Of a stretch of DNA of 64,000 nucleotides, positions 42,891-53,003 are shown in pieces. The notes under the pieces are model-generated. The model saw only the letters and a program-made list of their open reading frames with translations. It had not been told where the DNA came from and did no database searches. The DNA is from Rhizobium mayense (GTDB lineage Bacteria > Pseudomonadota > Alphaproteobacteria > Rhizobiales > Rhizobiaceae). The stretch is taken from contig NZ_JARFYM010000002.1 in assembly GCF_030272705.1 (NCBI RefSeq), positions 372,001 through 436,000 on the forward strand, read 5' to 3'. A program made the translations under genes and the position numbers. Position 1 is the first letter of the stretch. The number at the start of each line of letters is the position of its first letter.

Positions 42891-44059
42891 CTGGAAGGCA
42901 TGGATGTTTCTCGACTATTGTCGCATCATTTGTGTACTTGGCCGCCTTGCAAGCGACCTCAGCTTCGGCCGGATCCTGCCCACCGGACTGCGGCGAACCG
43001 GCAGCGCCGCCCAGCGCCGTCAACATTTACAGTGAAACAACCGCCGACCATTTATCTCCAGCGACGCTAGACGCGCTACCGCGCGTCTATGTTCCAAATC
43101 ATGCGTCAAACACCGTATCCGTCGTCGACAGCACGACGCTTAAGGAAGTCGACAGATTTCCAGTTGGACGACAGCCGCAACACGTAGTTCCCTCTTGGGA
43201 TCTTAAGACGCTTTGGGTCACCAACAATGCTAGCCGCACGAAGATGGGCAGCCTGACGCCCATCGATCCAAAGACAGGAAAGCCTGGCAAGACCATTCCG
43301 ACAACCGATCCCTACAATATGTATTTCATGCCGGATGGGAGCTCGGCCATCGTTGTCGATGAGGCGTATAAACGGCTGGACTTGCGCGACCCGCAAACCA
43401 TGGCAATGAAGTCATTTATCCCAACTCCCACGTGCCATGGCGTCAATCATGCGGATTTTGCCGCCGACAATTCCTATGCCATCTTCACCTGTGAATTCAG
43501 CGGAGGCGGTCTTGTGAAAGTCGACCTGTCGACCAAGAAAGTTGTCGGCAGCCTCAAATTGTCCAAGAGAGGAATGCCCCAGGACATCAGGCTTTCGCCC
43601 GACGGCAAGGTTTTCTACGTCGCCGACATGATGAATGACGGTGTTTTCCTAATCGATGGCGACAGTTTTACCGAGATTGGCTTCATTCCAACGGGTATTG
43701 GCAGCCACGGTCTTGTCGTCAGCCGCGACGGCACCAAGCTCTATGTCGCCAACCGCGGTTCCCGCAAGATGAAGGGCGCCAGTCCGCATGGTCCGGGAAG
43801 CGTGACCGTGATCGATTTTGCAACGCGATCGGTTACCGCCCAATGGCCTGTTCCCGGTGGCGGAAGTCCCGATATGGGGAACGTCAGTGCTGACGGCACG
43901 CAGTTGTGGCTGTCCGGTCGGTTCGACGGCGAGGTCTACAAGTTCGACACCATCTCCGGCGCCGTAACAAAAGTCCGGGTTGGTGTGGAACCGCATGGCC
44001 TAACGGTCTGGCCACAACCTGGCAGATACTCTCTTGGCCACACCGGCAACATGCGGTAG
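42887..44059 (+). CDS. Exported YVTN/YncE-like beta-propeller protein
   Basis: A 390-residue secreted protein. After a signal peptide ending SASAG comes a short cysteine-bearing linker (SCPPDCGEP), then six to seven propeller blades with repeats such as RVYVPNHASNTVSVVD, KVFYVADMMNDGVFLID and KLYVANRGSRKM. Such propellers often act beside quinoprotein or metal-dependent enzymes. Here the partner is the creatininase-like protein, whose stop codon it overlaps. It converges on the sensor kinase gene with 22 bases between stops. Confidence 0.88.
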   Translation: MTGRHGCFSTIVASFVYLAALQATSASAGSCPPDCGEPAAPPSAVNIYSETTADHLSPATLDALPRVYVPNHASNTVSVVDSTTLKEVDRFPVGRQPQHVVPSWDLKTLWVTNNASRTKMGSLTPIDPKTGKPGKTIPTTDPYNMYFMPDGSSAIVVDEAYKRLDLRDPQTMAMKSFIPTPTCHGVNHADFAADNSYAIFTCEFSGGGLVKVDLSTKKVVGSLKLSKRGMPQDIRLSPDGKVFYVADMMNDGVFLIDGDSFTEIGFIPTGIGSHGLVVSRDGTKLYVANRGSRKMKGASPHGPGSVTVIDFATRSVTAQWPVPGGGSPDMGNVSADGTQLWLSGRFDGEVYKFDTISGAVTKVRVGVEPHGLTVWPQPGRYSLGHTGNMR

Positions 44060-44081
44060 GTCGCGTCCCAAAGTACACAGC

Positions 44082-45464
44082 CTAATACTTCGAGGCGCCC
44101 GATGCGATCGGATAGCGCAGCGAGACGGAGGCCCCCATCGTCGGCTGGTCAATAACGACAACCATTCCATGCAGACGGGCAACGGCCGCTACGAGGCTTA
44201 GCCCCAGGCCGTTGCCCGGCGCCTGGCGACTTCGTTCCGTCCGATAGAAGCGCCTGACTATGGCCTCGCTCTCCCGTTCTGGAATTCCCGGTCCGGTATC
44301 TGAAACTGCGACGCCGATCCCCTCCGGCCCGTCAAGGATTCTGACCGAAACGCGCCCTCCTTCCGGCGTAAACTTAATTGCATTGTCGACGAGATTGCCG
44401 ATCGCCTCGAACAATAGGCTCGGCTCGCCGGGTATGGTGGCATCCGGCGAGCCCTCGACTGAGAAGCTGATATCTATTGATTTTTCTTCAGCCGCTGGCT
44501 CGTAAAAATCGAGTGCATCCGCGGTCACGGCGACAAGATCGACCGGTCTGAAGCCGGACCGGCGGACGCCATCCTCGATTTCGGAAATCTTAAGCAGCGC
44601 GCTGAATGTTCTAAGGGCAGCTTGTGTCTCGCCGATGGCTTCGTCAACGCCGCGGCGATAGTCGTCCATTGAGGAGGCGCGACGTTGGACCCGCTCAAGA
44701 CCGGCCAGCAGACGCGTTAGCGGTGTCCGCAAATCGTGAGCAATATTGTCGCAGACGCCCTTGACCTCGTGCATCAACCGCTCGATCTCGGCGAGCATCT
44801 CATTGACCACATTCGCCAGTCGCGCGACGTCTCCTGAATTCCCTTGCGCCGGCAGGCGCTTCGAAAGATCGCCTGCCATGATGTCGCGCGCGGCACGCGT
44901 GATACCATTGATTTGGCCAACGACGCCGGTCCCCACTATCGCGGCGCCCGCCAGCCCTATGGCAGCTATGATGGTTCCGGCAAGCAGCATCGCGCCGGAA
45001 AGCACTTCGTCGAACTCGCGCAACTCACCGATGTCTTGCGCGATCAGTAGCCGGTGTCCAGACGCGAGGTGGTGGACCACGCCGCGGAAATGCGTATGCC
45101 CCGGAGATCCCTGAATTTTGAAATCGAACAAACTATCTCCGTCAGGAGCCGTTGACGGAAGCAGAATGTCGCTGCCGGCCACGCGAACTCCGGCTTTGTC
45201 GAACAATGCGATCGGGCGCTCGACATCCGCCCCTCGCGCTGTCCGGCCTCCCAACCGAAAGACGATGTCATCGATAGGACGCTGGGCAAACTCCTGCACT
45301 TCGCTCTGGACCCATTCGTCGACCTTGTTCTGCATGAAGTTCTTCGTTTCAAGATACATGAAACCGAAGAGCACAAGGGACGCGAGTCCGAACAACGCCA
45401 GGAACGACATGGACAGGCGAAAGCTGGTCGTCCGGCAGATATCATTTAGGCGCTGCAAGAACAT
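44082..45464 (-). CDS. Two-component sensor histidine kinase
   Basis: A 460-residue membrane kinase. Two membrane segments (about 17-38 and 157-180) flank a periplasmic sensor domain, then a HAMP segment, the phosphorylated His243 (NIAHDLRTPLTRLLAG), and an ATPase domain with NLVDNAIKFTPEGG, DTGPGIP and GNGLGLSLV. It overlaps the response regulator gene by 23 bases. The ligand is unknown; with the RND pump nearby an envelope or drug signal is plausible. Confidence 0.93.
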   Translation of the reverse strand: MFLQRLNDICRTTSFRLSMSFLALFGLASLVLFGFMYLETKNFMQNKVDEWVQSEVQEFAQRPIDDIVFRLGGRTARGADVERPIALFDKAGVRVAGSDILLPSTAPDGDSLFDFKIQGSPGHTHFRGVVHHLASGHRLLIAQDIGELREFDEVLSGAMLLAGTIIAAIGLAGAAIVGTGVVGQINGITRAARDIMAGDLSKRLPAQGNSGDVARLANVVNEMLAEIERLMHEVKGVCDNIAHDLRTPLTRLLAGLERVQRRASSMDDYRRGVDEAIGETQAALRTFSALLKISEIEDGVRRSGFRPVDLVAVTADALDFYEPAAEEKSIDISFSVEGSPDATIPGEPSLLFEAIGNLVDNAIKFTPEGGRVSVRILDGPEGIGVAVSDTGPGIPERESEAIVRRFYRTERSRQAPGNGLGLSLVAAVARLHGMVVVIDQPTMGASVSLRYPIASGASKY

Positions 45465-46125
45465 AGCCCGAGCCCCTGATAGTTTGAATCATGGAAGCGG
45501 CACCCGCTTGATCGATCTTGCGGCGCAACTTGCTCACATGTACGTCGATCAGATTGGTCGGCTCGTCATAGCGATAGTGCCAGACTTCCTCGAAAAGCAT
45601 CGTTCTGGTGACGATCTGACCTGCATGCTGCATCAGATATTCCAGAAGACGGTATTCACGTGGCAGCAGATCGATGACTTCGCCTGCTCGGCGTACCACG
45701 TGCCTCAGAAGGTCCACTTCCAGATCACCGACGCGCAGGACTGTCGCGACAATCGGGCCGGATCGCCGCTTCATGAGAACGTCCAGTCGTGCCGTCAATT
45801 CCAGGAACTCGAATGGTTTGGTCAGGTAGTCGTCCCCGCCAGCCTTGAGGCCGCGGACACGCTCGTCTACCGCCGACAATGCACTCAGGATGAGCACCGG
45901 TGTCTGCACGCCCGCAGCGCGCAGCGCCGCAAGGACGCCGAGTCCGTCGACATCGCCCGGCAGCATGCGGTCGAGAATGATGGCGTCAAACGTCTCCGCA
46001 ATAGCCTTAAGGATGCTTTCACGCCCGGTGGCCACCTGCTCGACACGATGGCCAGCATCGGCAAGCGCGGCCTCGATCTCCTCCGAGGTTCGCTCATCGT
46101 CTTCGACCACCAGGATTCGTGACAT
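45442..46125 (-). CDS. OmpR-family response regulator
   Basis: A 227-residue regulator with a receiver domain (acid pocket Glu8-Asp9-Asp10, phosphorylated Asp52, Lys in YLTKPFEF) and a winged helix (LPREYRLLEYLMQHAG, NLIDVHVSKLRRKID). GGAG lies 7 bases before ATG. It is translationally coupled to the kinase downstream. It is divergent from a second regulator at 46355. Confidence 0.94.
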   Translation of the reverse strand: MSRILVVEDDERTSEEIEAALADAGHRVEQVATGRESILKAIAETFDAIILDRMLPGDVDGLGVLAALRAAGVQTPVLILSALSAVDERVRGLKAGGDDYLTKPFEFLELTARLDVLMKRRSGPIVATVLRVGDLEVDLLRHVVRRAGEVIDLLPREYRLLEYLMQHAGQIVTRTMLFEEVWHYRYDEPTNLIDVHVSKLRRKIDQAGAASMIQTIRGSGYVLAAPK

Positions 46126-46354
46126 CGCATTTCTCCGGCACCAGTTGCCAGCCGTGTCGACTCAGGTCTACCGGCCCAGCGCGTGCAGCCACTATCTCAC
46201 TTGAATATCAGCCTATGCTTCGCACGAACATGAAATCTAATTAATCTTGGCTTTTCCGCAATGTGCACCCAAGTATGTGAGCCGAATCGCGGGGTCGGCT
46301 TCGCTAGCGACCGGTGTCGTTGAATCGCGCAATCTCGCATCGGACGGCAAAATC

Positions 46355-47044
46355 ATGCGTATCCTGATCGTAGAAGACGATGAAAAGACCGCCGCCTATT
46401 TGACACGGGGTCTGTCGGAGAGCGGTTACATCGTCGACCGGGCGTCCGACGGCGAAACCGGCCTGACCATGGCTCTGGAGGGCATCTACGATGCCATGAT
46501 CCTGGACAGAATGCTTCCAGGGATGGACGGTCTCGATATCGTGCGGCGTCTACGTGGCGATCAGCTCGAGCTGCCGATCCTCATGATTAGCGCACTTGCC
46601 ACCGCCAGCCAACGGATCGAGGGCCTTCGCGCTGGTTGCGACGATTATCTCGTCAAGCCCTACGCCTTTTCTGAGGTACTTGCCCGGCTCGAAGCACTAA
46701 GCCGCCGCGCTGGCCGCTACGGCGACATCACCATGTTGCGCGTGGGCGACCTTGAGCTCGATCTGCGGCGCCGAAGTGCAGCACGCGCTGGACGGCCGAT
46801 CGCGCTTCACCACCGCGAGTTCTTGTTGCTTCAGACATTGATGCTTCATGCGGGCCAGGTCGTCACCCGGTCCATGCTGCTCGAAGCGGGCTGGAATTAC
46901 GACTTCGAACCGCGTGGCAACATTATCGAAATGCACATTCATCGCTTGCGACGCAAGCTCGACAACGGCTTCGATACCCAACTTATTCAGACCGTGCCCG
47001 GCGCGGGCTACATGATTGCCTCGGCAGGTACTCGCACGCCCTGA
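46355..47044 (+). CDS. OmpR-family response regulator without adjacent kinase
   Basis: A 229-residue regulator: receiver with Asp8/Asp9 and phosphorylated Asp51, DYLVKPYAFSE, and a winged helix ending MHIHRLRRKLDNGF. It begins at ATG 46355; the frame extends upstream but without receiver sequence. No kinase lies next to it in the same direction, so it may take phosphate from the kinase at 44082 or a distant one. It precedes the RND/ABC-2 export genes and may regulate them. Confidence 0.92.
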   Translation: MRILIVEDDEKTAAYLTRGLSESGYIVDRASDGETGLTMALEGIYDAMILDRMLPGMDGLDIVRRLRGDQLELPILMISALATASQRIEGLRAGCDDYLVKPYAFSEVLARLEALSRRAGRYGDITMLRVGDLELDLRRRSAARAGRPIALHHREFLLLQTLMLHAGQVVTRSMLLEAGWNYDFEPRGNIIEMHIHRLRRKLDNGFDTQLIQTVPGAGYMIASAGTRTP

Positions 47045-47210
47045 ACGAACGAAGTCGGACAAGGCGACTGCCATCCTGAATCGAATTTCACGTTCGTGAG
47101 ACGCCGGCTCCATCGAAGGGCGGCCATGATGCGAATCCGTCGCGGGGAATGCAACGGGCCGAGGCCCAGTCGTGTCCTTGCGCCGCAACGGATGATGGTG
47201 GAGACAGTTT

Positions 47211-48431
47211 GTGAAAAACATGGACGAGCAGCGACCATCTCGCAGCAATGGCTGGCTGCGGGCGCTCGTGACAACCCTTGTGCTCGGCGCTATTTTCGGC
47301 GGCGGCTTGTTTGTCTTGCAGCCCAATCACGGATGGCCGTTCCCGCAAGCTAAAAAGAACAGTGACGCCGCCCCCTCCTCGAAGCCCGCGGCAATTCCGG
47401 TGACAGTGGCAAAGGCCTCGACCCGCGATCTCCGAATTGAGCGATCCGGCCTCGGCACGGTGATTTCGCTCAATGCCATCGACGTCAAGTTCCGTGCCGA
47501 CGGACAGTTGCAGACGATAGGCTTCAAGGAAGGCAGGGACGTTCAGGCCGGAGATGTCCTCGCGCAGATCGACCCGCGCCCCTACCAGGCCCAACTTGCG
47601 CAGTCCGAGGCTGCCTATCAGAAGGACCAGGCATCCCTCAACAACGCGAGAGCAGATGAGGCTCGCGCCGAGAAGCTAGGTTCCTCAGGCGCGGGAACGA
47701 ACCAGGCGGTGGAGACAGCCAGGGCCCAGGTCGCCGTTTTCACGGCAGCCTTGGCAGGCGACCAGGCGGCGATCGATGCCGCCAAACTCAACCTCGAATT
47801 CACGACGGTAAAGGCGCCGATTGCCGGGAGGGCGGGCATGAGGCAGGTCGACGAGGGCGCCGTCGTCCACGCAAGCGACTCGACTGGTCTCGTCAGCATT
47901 ACGCAGATGTCTCCCATCGCCGTACGATTCTCCCTTCCCCAGGACGACTTGCCGGCGCTTGTCGCGGGGCAAGCACAAGGCGATCTTGCCGTCGCCGTCG
48001 ACAGTCGCGACGGTAGCCGTCACCTCGCAGATGGAAAGCTTGAGGTCATCGACAGTCAGATCGACGTCGCAACGGGCATGGTTCGGCTCAAGGCCGTTTT
48101 TCCCAACGATGCACGCGTGCTCTGGCCCGGAGAACTTGTCGACGCTCGCGTTCTCATAGGCGTTGATCATGACGCGACCGTCGTTCCCTCTGCCGCTGTC
48201 CAGAACGGCCAGGACGGTTCGTATGTCTTCGTCGTCCGACCGGACAAGACGGTGTCCGCCGTTGCAGTCAACACTGGCCTCACAGTCGACGGTTATACCG
48301 CACTGCTGTCGGGCGTGTCGTCCGGCCAGGACATTGTCCTCGACGGCCAATCGCGATTGACCAGGGGAAGCCTAATCAGTCCCAGGACCGAGACCGGCGA
48401 CTCGAACAAAGCACAGGGGCCGTCGACATGA
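47211..48431 (+). CDS. RND efflux periplasmic adaptor (membrane fusion protein)
   Basis: A 406-residue adaptor with an N-terminal membrane anchor (WLRALVTTLVLGAIFGGGLFV), lipoyl-like halves (AIDVKFRADGQLQTIGF, GRDVQAGDVLAQIDPRPYQA, each in parts) and a coiled-coil hairpin between them (about 130-185). GTG 47211 follows GGAG by 8 bases; ATG 47220 is possible. It overlaps the RND pump gene by 4 bases. No outer-membrane factor gene is in the operon. Confidence 0.93.
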   Translation: MKNMDEQRPSRSNGWLRALVTTLVLGAIFGGGLFVLQPNHGWPFPQAKKNSDAAPSSKPAAIPVTVAKASTRDLRIERSGLGTVISLNAIDVKFRADGQLQTIGFKEGRDVQAGDVLAQIDPRPYQAQLAQSEAAYQKDQASLNNARADEARAEKLGSSGAGTNQAVETARAQVAVFTAALAGDQAAIDAAKLNLEFTTVKAPIAGRAGMRQVDEGAVVHASDSTGLVSITQMSPIAVRFSLPQDDLPALVAGQAQGDLAVAVDSRDGSRHLADGKLEVIDSQIDVATGMVRLKAVFPNDARVLWPGELVDARVLIGVDHDATVVPSAAVQNGQDGSYVFVVRPDKTVSAVAVNTGLTVDGYTALLSGVSSGQDIVLDGQSRLTRGSLISPRTETGDSNKAQGPST

Positions 48432-51400
48432 CGCTTTCGGAGGTTTTTATCCGCCGCCGGATCGGCACGGCCTTACTTGCTCTCGCAATCGTCCTGCTCG
48501 GCGCGGTCGCCTATTTCAGCCTCCCGGTGGCACCCCTGCCGCAGGTCGACTTTCCGACGATCCAGATCCAGACCAGCTTGCCGGGGGCAAACGCGGACAC
48601 GATGGCGACCTCAGTCGCCACGCCGCTTGAAAACCAACTCGCAAACGTGTCCGGCATCACGCAGATGACCTCGTCAAGCTCGTCCGGCCAGACCAATATT
48701 ACGCTCCAGTTCGATCTGACGCGCGACATCAACAGCGCCGCCCAGGATGTTCAGGCCGCCATCAACGCCGCCACAGGCAATCTGCCCAAGAACCTCCCGA
48801 ACCCACCAACCTACGAAAAAACGAACCCAGCCGAGGCGACGCTCCTGACGCTTGCCCTCTCCTCCGATCTAATCCCTCTCACCGATCTTGATCACTACGC
48901 AGAAGACGTCATCGCTCAGCAGCTCTCTCAAATGACCGGCGTAGGGCTGGTGGATTTCCATGGTCCCCAGCGGCCGTCGGTGCGCGTTCGCCTGGACCCC
49001 GACAGGCTTGCGTCGCGCGGCCTCAGCCTGGAAGACATCAGAAGCGTGATTTCCGCTCAGACTGTCAACGCCCCCAAAGGCTTATTGAGTGGATCCGACC
49101 GGGCGGTCGTTCTCAATGCCACCGACCAGATCATCGACGTGCCATCCTACGAATCCATGATTGTCGCCTACAAGGACGGCGCCCCGATCCGGCTGCAGGA
49201 CCTCGGCACGGTTATGACCGGCCCTCTCGACACCCATCAGGCTGCCTGGTTGCAGTCGAAGCACGCCGTCATGATCGACATCCACAAGCAGCCGGGCTTC
49301 AACGTCATCGAGACAATCCAGCGGATCAAGGACAGGCTGCCGGCGCTTGAAGCCGGCCTGCCAGCGGCCGCGAAACTGTCCGTCGTCGGGGATCGCACCC
49401 AAACAATCACCGCGTCGGTCAATGACGTCCAGATCACGATGCTGATCACGATCGCACTTGTTGTCATGGTGATTTTTGCATTCCTCAGAAACATCTGGGC
49501 CACGCTCATTCCAAGCATCACGATCCCGCTGTCGCTGTTGGGCACGTTCTGCGTCATGTATATGCTCGGCGACAGCCTCGATAATCTGTCGCTGATGGGC
49601 CTCACCATCGCAGCCGGATTTGTGGTCGATGACGCCATAGTCATGATCGAGAACATCATCCGTCACATCGAGATGGGCAAAACCAAGATCCAGGCGGCGA
49701 TCGATGGCGCGAGCGAGGTGGGTTTCACCATCATATCGATGACGGTGTCGCTCATCGCGGTGTTCATCCCCATTTTGCTGATGGGAGGAATCGTTGGCCG
49801 CCTTTTTCGAGAGTTCGCGGTCACCGTGAGCGTTGCGGTCCTGATGTCCGGCCTCGTTTCCCTTACCGTGACACCGATGCTTTGCGGATGGCTGATCCAT
49901 CATGAGCAGGAACGATCGCATGGGCGACTCTACCGGGCGTTTGAACGAGCGTTCGACGCCGCGGCGCACGGCTACGGCGCCTGCCTCGACGTCGTCCTGC
50001 GACACCGGTTCATAACACTTCTGATCACCCTGCTGACATTGGCCACGACGCTCTGGCTCTACACCGTGGTTCCCAAAGGCTTTCTGCCGCAGCAAGATAC
50101 CGGTTTCATCCAGGGACGAGCGCAGGCGGCGACGGATATCTCGTTCCACGCCATGTCGAACCGGATGCAGGAACTCGGGAAGATCATCATGGCCGATCCG
50201 AATGTCGACAATGTCGCCTACTGGATCAACCCGAGCCCCTCTTCGGCCATTGGCCAGGTGCAAATCAATCTCAAGCCATTCGGCGAACGCCAGGCGACCG
50301 CGGCCCAGGTGATGGCTCGATTGAAGAAGGCAACCGCAGCCGTGCAGGGGCTGACTCTTGGCATGCAAATCCGGCAGGACATCCAGGTGGGCGGCCGTCC
50401 TTCCGCTACACAGTACCAGTACACGCTTCAGGATGGCGATACCGCCGAACTCGCACAATGGTCGGACGCAATGCAAAAGGCGATGTCGTCCATTCCGCAA
50501 ATTCAGGACGTGACCTCCGATCGGGAGGCAGCCGCAACCAGCGCGACGCTCGTCATCGACCGCCCAACCGCCTCACGGCTCGGTGTGAGCGTGCAAGCCA
50601 TCGACGACGTGATCTACGACGCCTTCGGCCAGCGTCAGGTCGCGACCTTGTTTACGCAAGTGAGCCAGTATCACGTGGTCGAGGAACTCGATCCCTCCTT
50701 CCAACTGACGACGGCCGCTCTCGACCACCTCTTCGTACGCTCGTCGACAACCGGAGTACTGGTGCCGATGCGCGTCCTTGCTTCCGTACATGATGGGGTG
50801 ATGCCAGTGACCATCAACCATCAAGGCTCGCTGCCCGCGACAACGCTGTCCTTCAACCTCACGCCGGGGACGTCACTCGGCCAGGCTGTCGACGCCGTTC
50901 ATGCCGCCGAGCTGACTGTTGGCATGCCGATTACTGTGGCAAGTACATTCCAAGGAACGGCGCGCGCGTTCCAGGATTCGCTGCGCACCCAGCCGTGGCT
51001 GCTGCTGGCCGCCGTGGTTGCCGTCTACATCGTTCTCGGCGTTCTCTACGAGAGCGTGGTGCATCCGCTGACCATCATTTCGACCCTGCCCTCAGCGGGA
51101 TTGGGTGCCTTGCTTGCGCTCCTTGTCTGCGGCCAAGATCTTTCGATCATGGGCATGATCGGGATCATTCTGCTGATCGGCATCGTGAAGAAGAACGCCA
51201 TCATGATGATCGACTTCGCCCTTGACGCCGAGCGCGAGCAGCACCTGCCGCCTGAGGCTGCCATTCGCCAGGCCTGCCTGCTGCGTTTTCGTCCCATCAT
51301 GATGACGACCTTTGCGGCGCTGTTCGGGGCGCTGCCTCTGGCGCTCGGCACCGGGCCAGGATCGGAGCTCCGCACGCCGTTGGGAATTGCCATCGTTGGT

Positions 51401-51586
51401 GGATTGCTCATTTCCCAAGTCCTCACTCTGTTTACCACGCCGGTGGTCTACCTGGCCTTTGGCGGCCTGGCCTCGCGCGGGCGTCACTTCCGCCGTGCCG
51501 TTGCCAGTGCGCCTGCACAGGATTCACCGACGGCGGCTCTCTCGCCAAAGGAAAGGAGGTCGGGGTCTCATGCTAACGCTCTATAG
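48428..51586 (+). CDS. RND family efflux transporter (MdtB/MdtC-like inner-membrane pump)
   Basis: A 1052-residue proton-driven pump with about 12 membrane spans and two large periplasmic loops. It has AAGFVVDDAIVMIENIIRH with the paired aspartates of the proton relay, LRFRPIMMTTFAALFGALPLA, and the start FIRRRIGTALLALAIVLLG. Only one pump gene is present, unlike the paired mdtBC. Its 3' end overlaps the start of an ABC-2 permease gene by 17 bases, linking two different export systems on one transcript. Confidence 0.94.
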   Translation: MTLSEVFIRRRIGTALLALAIVLLGAVAYFSLPVAPLPQVDFPTIQIQTSLPGANADTMATSVATPLENQLANVSGITQMTSSSSSGQTNITLQFDLTRDINSAAQDVQAAINAATGNLPKNLPNPPTYEKTNPAEATLLTLALSSDLIPLTDLDHYAEDVIAQQLSQMTGVGLVDFHGPQRPSVRVRLDPDRLASRGLSLEDIRSVISAQTVNAPKGLLSGSDRAVVLNATDQIIDVPSYESMIVAYKDGAPIRLQDLGTVMTGPLDTHQAAWLQSKHAVMIDIHKQPGFNVIETIQRIKDRLPALEAGLPAAAKLSVVGDRTQTITASVNDVQITMLITIALVVMVIFAFLRNIWATLIPSITIPLSLLGTFCVMYMLGDSLDNLSLMGLTIAAGFVVDDAIVMIENIIRHIEMGKTKIQAAIDGASEVGFTIISMTVSLIAVFIPILLMGGIVGRLFREFAVTVSVAVLMSGLVSLTVTPMLCGWLIHHEQERSHGRLYRAFERAFDAAAHGYGACLDVVLRHRFITLLITLLTLATTLWLYTVVPKGFLPQQDTGFIQGRAQAATDISFHAMSNRMQELGKIIMADPNVDNVAYWINPSPSSAIGQVQINLKPFGERQATAAQVMARLKKATAAVQGLTLGMQIRQDIQVGGRPSATQYQYTLQDGDTAELAQWSDAMQKAMSSIPQIQDVTSDREAAATSATLVIDRPTASRLGVSVQAIDDVIYDAFGQRQVATLFTQVSQYHVVEELDPSFQLTTAALDHLFVRSSTTGVLVPMRVLASVHDGVMPVTINHQGSLPATTLSFNLTPGTSLGQAVDAVHAAELTVGMPITVASTFQGTARAFQDSLRTQPWLLLAAVVAVYIVLGVLYESVVHPLTIISTLPSAGLGALLALLVCGQDLSIMGMIGIILLIGIVKKNAIMMIDFALDAEREQHLPPEAAIRQACLLRFRPIMMTTFAALFGALPLALGTGPGSELRTPLGIAIVGGLLISQVLTLFTTPVVYLAFGGLASRGRHFRRAVASAPAQDSPTAALSPKERRSGSHANAL

Positions 51587-53003
51587 GGAAGAACTGCGCG
51601 CTCTGATGCGCGGACGTTTCGCCTGGCTGGGAGTTGCAGTCGTCCTGCTAGGAGTGGGCGGGCTCTCCGCCGTGGCCTCCCAGGACAGCTGGCTCGACGG
51701 CTATGGCGTCATAGCCTATTTCCTGGCCCCCATCTGCTTCCTGCCTCTGTCGGCCGGAACGATCGCAAGTCCCCGTGCAACCAGGTTTGTCGAGAGCGTC
51801 TTCACCGCTCCTGTAGGCCGCGGCAAGTGGTTCCTTGCCAAAATCCTCGTGCTACTGACGGTCGCTCTCGCTTATTATGTTGCCGTTGCACCTCTTGCGG
51901 CCGTTTATATCGCCAATGTCGGCATGCCGTTTCTGCTTGAGATGTATCTCCTTTGGACGCCCGGCATCCTCCTGGTCAGCATCGCGGTCGGCACGCTCGT
52001 CGGGGTCATGTTCATCGGGCGAAGCGTGGCTCCCCCTGTGGCGACGGGCGTCGGCATCATGCTTGTCTATGCCGTGCTGACACCGCTGCAGGAACTGCTC
52101 GTTACCCGAGGGTTCGGCGCCACCGCGATGGGGCATGTGACCTTGGCCAGTCCGCTGGTGCTTCTGAAGAACGGATTGGGCTTCACGCTTGCGACCGGCG
52201 AAGTTCCCGACACAGCTACAAGCACCTGGGTTTGCCTGGCGATAGTCGTGATCGGATCATTTGCTCTATCCGCATGGATCTTCCTGCGGGCGCAGGGGGT
52301 CGAGTCCTGGGAAACAAGTTCGCGACAGCGTTGGGTCATCGCCCTCGGTGTTCTGGCGCTCGTACTGGTACCCATGGTTTTCGGCGATACCAGCTACACC
52401 AAAGCCGCGCCTGCGCAAAACGGCGCGCCGTCCATACCCGGTCTTTTCCTGCGCGGCGGCGGCCAACTTGCGCTTGTCGAGCCCTACGAACCGCTTCCGG
52501 CCTCCTGCTGCGACACCCTGCTCAACCGCGACAAGTGGCCCTCGCTTCCGACCGGCCAAGCAACGCGCCAGGATCTGCTTTTGTTTCTTCCGGTCGACGT
52601 GACGCAAAGGCTTGTCCACCTGGACGTTCACGTCGTCGGCCAAAGCGGACTCGATATCCGAGTGTTGCCCCGTGATCTTTTGCGAAATCTTGAGACACAC
52701 GTTTATCCGGCGGGCATCGGGCCGACAGATGCAGATGGACGTCGCGTTGAAACCGGATGGGTCGCCCGAATTCCTGTCGACATCGTTCCAACCGCGCCTT
52801 GGGACATAGGTGGCATTCGTTACCCGCTCGACCTCGACGCAACCTACGCTGTCGATGGCGGCTCACAACCGTATACGCTGAAGGCGCGCGCCGCGGTTGA
52901 AGCCCACGTTCCGAACGCGCTAGCGGAAATGGCGGTCGTTGGCGCCGTTGTCCCCATCGTCTGCATCGGCGCAATGCTCAATCGCTGGAGGCGAACGCGA
53001 TGA
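51570..53003 (+). CDS. ABC-2 type exporter permease with large C-terminal soluble domain
   Basis: A 477-residue membrane protein. About seven membrane segments fill residues 15-325, followed by a roughly 130-residue soluble domain, probably periplasmic, with a CC pair (PASCCDTLL), and a final membrane segment before RWRRTR. ATG 51570 follows AAGGAGG by 10 bases. It pairs with the ATPase at 53000. The substrate is unknown. The fused soluble domain suggests help in handing cargo to another periplasmic protein. Confidence 0.82.
   Translation: MLTLYREELRALMRGRFAWLGVAVVLLGVGGLSAVASQDSWLDGYGVIAYFLAPICFLPLSAGTIASPRATRFVESVFTAPVGRGKWFLAKILVLLTVALAYYVAVAPLAAVYIANVGMPFLLEMYLLWTPGILLVSIAVGTLVGVMFIGRSVAPPVATGVGIMLVYAVLTPLQELLVTRGFGATAMGHVTLASPLVLLKNGLGFTLATGEVPDTATSTWVCLAIVVIGSFALSAWIFLRAQGVESWETSSRQRWVIALGVLALVLVPMVFGDTSYTKAAPAQNGAPSIPGLFLRGGGQLALVEPYEPLPASCCDTLLNRDKWPSLPTGQATRQDLLLFLPVDVTQRLVHLDVHVVGQSGLDIRVLPRDLLRNLETHVYPAGIGPTDADGRRVETGWVARIPVDIVPTAPWDIGGIRYPLDLDATYAVDGGSQPYTLKARAAVEAHVPNALAEMAVVGAVVPIVCIGAMLNRWRRTR

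Noticed and set aside
49082..50500. 472-codon minus frame inside the RND pump gene
   Set aside because: Charged, low-complexity antisense translation; the plus strand encodes the conserved pump.
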